Origin: CAVVEC01 sp963770485
Lineage (GTDB): Bacteria; Acidobacteriota; Terriglobia; Terriglobales; Acidobacteriaceae
Direction of reading: 5' to 3'
NCBI GenBank assembly: GCA_963770485.1
Contig: CAVYPX010000016.1
Span: 682,001-746,000 of the forward strand
DNA: 64,000 nt
Translations under genes and position numbers: made by a program
The notes under the pieces: generated by a model
Told to the model about the DNA's origin: nothing
Databases searched by the model: none
What the model saw: only the letters and a program-made list of their open reading frames with translations
Part shown: positions 60,119 to 64,000 of the stretch, in pieces
Layout of the letters: every line of letters begins with the position of its first letter
How positions within the stretch are numbered: the stretch's first letter is position 1

Positions 60119-61164
60119 ATTCTTCTGTGCCTGGTTTTATGCAGGATAAGAGACCTACCACTCAAGACAGTCCAATGGGCACGTGGATAACAGGGATCGC
60201 GCAGAATTCGTTTAGCTCCCGCCACTACAAGCTGTGGATTCCGCCCACTTGCGGCAATCATAAACCGTCCGCATTGGTAATGATGTTGCACGGCTGCACG
60301 CAAACCGCGGAGGATTTTGCAGCGCTTTCGGGAATGAATAGGATCGCGGACCGGGACAGCTTTCTTGTGGTCTATCCGGAACAGGCGCGCCGGGCCAATT
60401 TCCTTAAATGCTGGAACTGGTTTGACCCAAAACATCAAGTGCGCGATGCGGGAGAGCCCGCGATTCTCGCCGACATCGTCGCCCAGATCCAATCATCCCA
60501 CAATATCGACTCGCAGCGTGTTTACGTGGTCGGCGTTTCGGCAGGCGGAGCCATGGCGGTGGTGCTCGCTGCCACTTACCCTGACCTGTTCATGGCCCTG
60601 GGAGTGAGCGCCGGGGTGGAGTTCAAAGGTGCGACCAGCCGAAGCTCCGGTCTGGCTTTGATGAGACACGGTGGGCCTGACCCGAACCGCCAGGGGCTTC
60701 TTGCGTTTCAAGCGATGGCTGCGGGCCTGAAAAAGAAACCCCGCCTCCGGATTCCCGTGATTGTCTTTCAGGGAAGTGAGGACGGTCACCTCCACCCTGT
60801 AAACGCCGATCTGTTAATCGCCCAATGGACGAAGACAAACCAGTGCCTCGCGGAAGGCCAGCGTGCAAATGGTCTGGGCAAGCTGGCGGAAGCAGCCTCT
60901 GAAGAACAGATGCCGGGCGGGCGCAGCTTCACCAAGCACCGTTACAGAGACGGCGTCGGTCTGCTTATGGAGAAGTGGATTATTCACGGCATGGGTCATG
61001 CCTGGTCAGGCGCCCCGGCGGGAGTCCGTCATGGGGATGCGAAGGGTCCTGACACGAGCGAGGAGATGTGGAGATTTTTCCGCGAGACGAGTCTGGCTCC
61101 GGCAGATGCCCGCAACTCCGTGTCGGTCGCGGCGCCGCGTTCCAGACCGGTGAAGGCGACATGA
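60115..61164 (+). CDS. PHB-depolymerase-family esterase
   Basis: A 349-residue esterase of the polyhydroxybutyrate depolymerase/LpqC family. It shows YKLWIPPTCGNHKPSALVMMLHGCTQTAEDF near the N-terminus, then FLVVYPEQARRANFLKCWNWFDP, the lipase box VVGVSAGGAMAVV with the catalytic Ser, IPVIVFQGSEDGHLHPVNA with the acid, and HGMGHAWSGA with the catalytic His. No convincing signal peptide is seen, so it may act on intracellular polymer or oligomers. It overlaps its neighbours by GTGA and ATGA, so the three are an operon. Confidence 0.88.
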   Translation: MNSSVPGFMQDKRPTTQDSPMGTWITGIAQNSFSSRHYKLWIPPTCGNHKPSALVMMLHGCTQTAEDFAALSGMNRIADRDSFLVVYPEQARRANFLKCWNWFDPKHQVRDAGEPAILADIVAQIQSSHNIDSQRVYVVGVSAGGAMAVVLAATYPDLFMALGVSAGVEFKGATSRSSGLALMRHGGPDPNRQGLLAFQAMAAGLKKKPRLRIPVIVFQGSEDGHLHPVNADLLIAQWTKTNQCLAEGQRANGLGKLAEAASEEQMPGGRSFTKHRYRDGVGLLMEKWIIHGMGHAWSGAPAGVRHGDAKGPDTSEEMWRFFRETSLAPADARNSVSVAAPRSRPVKAT

Positions 61165-62699
61165 ACCTGGGATCCCTGTTAACCCGGAATTCCCGCTATC
61201 GTCCCGACCACGCCGCGGTGGTGTTCGAACCGTACCGCCTGAACTTTCTCGATCTCAACCGGCGCGTCAACCGTCTGGCAAATGCGCTTTTGAACCTGGG
61301 TGTTGGCAAGGGAGACAAGATCGCCACGGTTTTGCCGAACTGCCTGGAATTGCTTGAAGTCTACTGGGCCGTCGCCAAAATCAGCGCCGTGGTCGTACCG
61401 CTGAGCCCTCTGCTGCGGGGAAGAGCACTTTCAAACTTGGTCGCGGATTCCGAAGCCACAACAGTGATCGCAAGCTCTGGTTTTGTTGAGGTGCTGGACG
61501 CGATCAAACCCGACCTGCGAGGCATAGCTGCGGATGGCTATATTCTCACGGAAGAAACGACCATTCCCGGCTACCGGAATTACGCGGCACTTACGGCGGC
61601 CGCCAGCGACGAAGAGCCACCGGAGATCGCAATCGCCGGCAACGATCCCTACAATATTATCTACAGCAGCGGCACCACAGGAGCGCCGAAGGGAATCGTG
61701 CATACGCACTTCATTCGCGCCATGTACGGTATGCTCTTCGCTTCGACTTTCCGCATGCGGCCGGAAAGCATCGTGCTGCACGCTGGGTCCATTGTGTTCA
61801 ACGGGGCCTTCGTGACCCTGATGCCCGCCATGTATCTGGGTGCGGCCTATATCCTCCATCGGCAATTCGATCCCAGGAGTTTTATCGAAACGGTTGAACG
61901 GGAACGTGTCACCCACGTGATGATGGTGCCGTCGCAGATCATCGCCGTTTTGCACTCGCCACAGTTTTCATCGGAAGCCCTGCAATCCCTGGAAATGATC
62001 GGTAGTGTCGGTGCGCCCCTCCACCGCGAACACAAAGAGGAACTGAACCGGAGATTGCCGGGTCGTTTCTATGAGCTCTACGGCTTGACCGAAGGCTTCG
62101 TAACTGTGCTCGACAAGAACGACTACCTGGCGAAGCCGAACTCGGTGGGAACGCCGCTACCGTTTTTTGAGATGCGGATCGTGAACGCCGACGGGGAAGA
62201 GGCGGCGGTGGGAGAGGTCGGAGAGATTGTCGGGCGCGGTCCCATCCTCATGCCGGGCTATTACAAGCGGCCCGACCTGACGGCTGAGGCCATCGTTGAC
62301 GGCTGGCTGCATACTGGCGATCTCGGTTACGTCGACCGGGATGGTTTCCTGTTTCTAGTAGACCGCATGAAGGACATGATCATCTCCGGCGGCACGAACG
62401 TGTTCCCCAAGGATATTGAAGAGATCATTGTGCAACATCCGGCAGTACGCGAGACTGCGGTGTTCGGCGTCCCCAGCGAGAAATGGGGGGAGAGCCCGCT
62501 GGCCGCGGTCATTCTGCGTCATCCCGGCACAGTCACTCCGGAACAGTTGCGTGACTGGATCAATGAGCGCGTGGATGCCAAACATCAGCGCGTCCACGCG
62601 GTGGTAATTCTGGAAGATTTTCCGCGCAGTACCGCAGGAAAAACGCTCAAGCGTCTGCTCCGGGAACCGTATTGGGCGGGACGGGATACGAAGATCTAG
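61161..62699 (+). CDS. AMP-dependent acyl-CoA ligase
   Basis: A 512-residue ANL-superfamily ligase, expected to activate a carboxylic acid to its CoA ester. It has the P-loop IIYSSGTTGAPKGIVHTH, ELYGLTEGF, the ATP-binding GWLHTGDLGYVDRDGFLFLVDRMKDMI and the catalytic lysine region STAGKTLKRLL near the C-terminus. It starts on the ATGA overlap with the preceding esterase. Together with the hydrolase and esterase it could free and activate hydroxyacids or fatty acids from a polyester; the acid specificity cannot be read from sequence. Confidence 0.92.
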   Translation: MNLGSLLTRNSRYRPDHAAVVFEPYRLNFLDLNRRVNRLANALLNLGVGKGDKIATVLPNCLELLEVYWAVAKISAVVVPLSPLLRGRALSNLVADSEATTVIASSGFVEVLDAIKPDLRGIAADGYILTEETTIPGYRNYAALTAAASDEEPPEIAIAGNDPYNIIYSSGTTGAPKGIVHTHFIRAMYGMLFASTFRMRPESIVLHAGSIVFNGAFVTLMPAMYLGAAYILHRQFDPRSFIETVERERVTHVMMVPSQIIAVLHSPQFSSEALQSLEMIGSVGAPLHREHKEELNRRLPGRFYELYGLTEGFVTVLDKNDYLAKPNSVGTPLPFFEMRIVNADGEEAAVGEVGEIVGRGPILMPGYYKRPDLTAEAIVDGWLHTGDLGYVDRDGFLFLVDRMKDMIISGGTNVFPKDIEEIIVQHPAVRETAVFGVPSEKWGESPLAAVILRHPGTVTPEQLRDWINERVDAKHQRVHAVVILEDFPRSTAGKTLKRLLREPYWAGRDTKI

Positions 62700-62818
62700 T
62701 CGCCGTCGAGTCCTCTTCTGCAGTGCGTGGCGAAGGCCGGGCACGTCAATAACATAACAATTGAGCAGTCGAGATGACCGTCGCCTCGCCTGTGACAAAA
62801 AGGGCTTGACATCTCGTA

Positions 62819-62824
62819 TATAAT
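62819..62824 (+). promoter_or_regulatory. -10 box for the structured leader
   Basis: TATAAT at 62819-62824 would start transcription near 62831, exactly at the base of the stem-loop at 62832. The TTGACA at 62806 is only 7 nt away and cannot be its -35. Confidence 0.45.
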
Positions 62825-62831
62825 CGCGGGG

Positions 62832-62894
62832 CGCCATTGAATCGACCCGCCTTTTCCCACCTGTATTGGTGGGCGTTTCGATCCCCCAATGGCG
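62832..62894 (+). ncRNA. Structured 5' leader of a GloVer gene (candidate cis-RNA)
   Basis: Nested complementarity: CGCCATTG (62832-62839) with CAATGGCG (62887-62894), ATCGA (62841-62845) with TCGAT (62878-62882), and an inner hairpin CCCACC-tgtatt-GGTGGG (62856-62873). This would fold as one long interrupted stem at the very 5' end of the transcript, about 90 nt before the ATG. Role unknown; stabiliser, thermosensor or riboswitch are all open. Confidence 0.5.
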
Positions 62895-62985
62895 GGTGGG
62901 TTGCTCGGTGTGGGGTCGGCTCACAAAGCCCACCTAAGTGTTCGAATCCCTATGCGTTGGTGATCAAATTTCAGGAGGGAAATGT

Positions 62986-64000
62986 ATGCGCGTCAAAGCG
63001 CTCACGATTGTTGCAGTGACTCTAATCTTGGCGACCGGTGCCTGGGCCGCCACTTCGGAGAGTGTGCTCTACAGCTTTCTCACCCAGAGTGGCGACGGCT
63101 ATTACCCCTACGCCAGCCTGATTTCTGACAAATCGGGTAATCTCTATGGCACCACCTACTACGGCGGCGCTAACGCCTACTACGGCGCCGTTTTCGAGTT
63201 GTCGCCTTCCGGCAGCGGTTGGACCGAAACGGTGCTTTACAGTTTTACCGGCAAGCCGGACGGGCAGGCCCCCTATGGCTCCTTGGTCTTCGACAAAGCA
63301 GGTAATCTTTATGGCACGACGTACTACGGCGGCGTCAGCAATTACGGCACGGTCTTTGAGCTGAAACATTCCGGCAGCAGTTGGAAGGAAAGCGTGCTCC
63401 ATAGTTTCACCGGTACCAATGGCGATGGGGCCTATCCTCTAGCCGGATTGGTCTTCGACGCCAAGGGCAATCTCTACGGAACCACCTACGCTGGCGGAAA
63501 AGGCTATGGCACTGCTTTCGAGTTGAAGTCGTCTAAGAGTGGCAAGTGGACGGTGGCGACCTCTTATAGCTTTCTCGCAGGCACCGACGGCGCTTATCCC
63601 CAGTACGGTGCGCTGATCGCTGGCAAAGGAGGCTATTTCTACGGCACCACCCTGTCCGGCGGCGGAACTTACAACGTGGGTACGGTGTACGAGCTGTTTC
63701 TTGCGAGAGGCGTCTTGGTGGAGAAGCCAATTTTCAGTTTCAGCGGAGGCAATGCAGGGACCTACCCGTATGCCGGCGTGGCCGCGGATGCGGCTGGCAA
63801 TCTCTACGGCACAACCTACCAGGGTGGTGCCAGCAACGCTGGGATCGCTTACCGGCTGAATAAGAGCAAGAAATGGAGTGAAAGTGTTCTCCACGGCTTC
63901 ACAGGCGGCACCGACGGGGCTTACCTCTACAGTGCCGTCGCCCTCGACGCGAAAAATAATGTCTATGGCACGACTTACCAGGGCGGAACGAGTAGCGTAG
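62986..64000 (+). CDS. Secreted GloVer-repeat protein (3' end outside window)
   Basis: An open frame of 338 codons runs off the right edge. It starts at ATG 62986 behind AGGAGGG and has a signal peptide (ALTIVAVTLILATGAWA-A). It then shows at least seven GloVer repeats of about 45 residues with very regular spacing: GNLYGTTYYGG, YGTVFEL, SVLHSFTG and DGAYP. It is a paralogue of the genes at 449 and 18484, here with unusually many Tyr-Gly residues. Function unknown. The preceding leader is strongly structured. Confidence 0.88.
   Translation, partial: MRVKALTIVAVTLILATGAWAATSESVLYSFLTQSGDGYYPYASLISDKSGNLYGTTYYGGANAYYGAVFELSPSGSGWTETVLYSFTGKPDGQAPYGSLVFDKAGNLYGTTYYGGVSNYGTVFELKHSGSSWKESVLHSFTGTNGDGAYPLAGLVFDAKGNLYGTTYAGGKGYGTAFELKSSKSGKWTVATSYSFLAGTDGAYPQYGALIAGKGGYFYGTTLSGGGTYNVGTVYELFLARGVLVEKPIFSFSGGNAGTYPYAGVAADAAGNLYGTTYQGGASNAGIAYRLNKSKKWSESVLHGFTGGTDGAYLYSAVALDAKNNVYGTTYQGGTSSV

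Noticed and set aside
62806..62811. TTGACA as a -35 box for TATAAT at 62819
   Set aside because: Only 7 nt separate the two, too close for a sigma-70 promoter.
1..64000. CRISPR array, tRNA, rRNA or prophage genes
   Set aside because: No regularly spaced repeats, cloverleaf sequence, rRNA segment or phage structural gene was seen.

Overview
The window looks like chromosomal DNA of an Acidobacteriota member, most likely class Terriglobia. This is inferred from protein style and repeats, since no rRNA or tRNA gene is present. Supporting signs are three GloVer (Gloeobacter/Verrucomicrobium-type) extracellular repeat proteins plus HAF-type and YVTN-type secreted repeat proteins, one fused LptF-LptG permease, carboxypeptidase-regulatory/TPR secreted proteins, PilZ proteins, and small palindromic intergenic repeats. 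No phage, CRISPR array or rRNA operon was seen.

Layout. 1-8.7 kb: the 5' end of uvrA (minus), a GloVer protein flanked by two copies of the uvrA upstream sequence, a glycerophosphodiester phosphodiesterase next to glpD, then a coupled mazG-GNAT pair followed by menC. 8.7-15.4 kb: a periplasmic protein, bactofilin plus methyltransferase, a methyltransferase/flavoprotein pair, an ABC exporter and two translationally coupled tiny genes. 15.5-18.3 kb: a Cpx-like unit (Spy/CpxP chaperone divergent from a response regulator and histidine kinase). 18.4-25.6 kb: secreted repeat proteins, fused LptFG and a stand-alone receiver. 25.75-27.05 kb: a small accessory patch of unknown genes with two strong palindromic operator candidates. 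27.1-32.8 kb: glycogen branching enzyme and a divergent GH57 glycosidase, then a PilZ gene behind a near-perfect CRP-type site. 33-39.3 kb: two membrane proteins and the glycolytic pair eno and gpmI, separated by a truncated DUF5677-like gene, a VapBC-type toxin-antitoxin pair and a DinB gene.

39.4-50.6 kb: secreted proteins, a c-type cytochrome/copper-monooxygenase-like fusion and a HAF protein, then an MgtE_N-ABC ATPase fusion gene cut by a 1,163-bp IS5-type element. Excising the IS with one copy of its CTTAGG duplication restores the frame exactly. Next come a TPR protein, a PP2C phosphatase and a receiver-PilZ-PP2C three-domain regulator. 50.8-56.4 kb: an Rrf2 regulator overlapping an intact NitT/TauT-type ABC importer (binding protein, ATPase, permease), with a small secreted DUF5818-like gene inside it and a porin at the end; together they could carry one anionic solute across both membranes under Rrf2 control. 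56.8-62.7 kb: a second TPR secreted protein and a coupled trio of alpha/beta hydrolase, PHB-depolymerase-like esterase and AMP-dependent acyl ligase. From 62.98 kb a third GloVer gene, preceded by a strongly structured leader, runs off the end.

The most promising unexplained signals are the Rrf2/importer/DUF5818/porin cluster with its 9-bp-arm operator, the MgtE_N-ABC fusion, the CRP-type palindrome before a PilZ gene, the small-gene island with its operators, and the structured leaders near 42.2, 56.6 and 62.8 kb.
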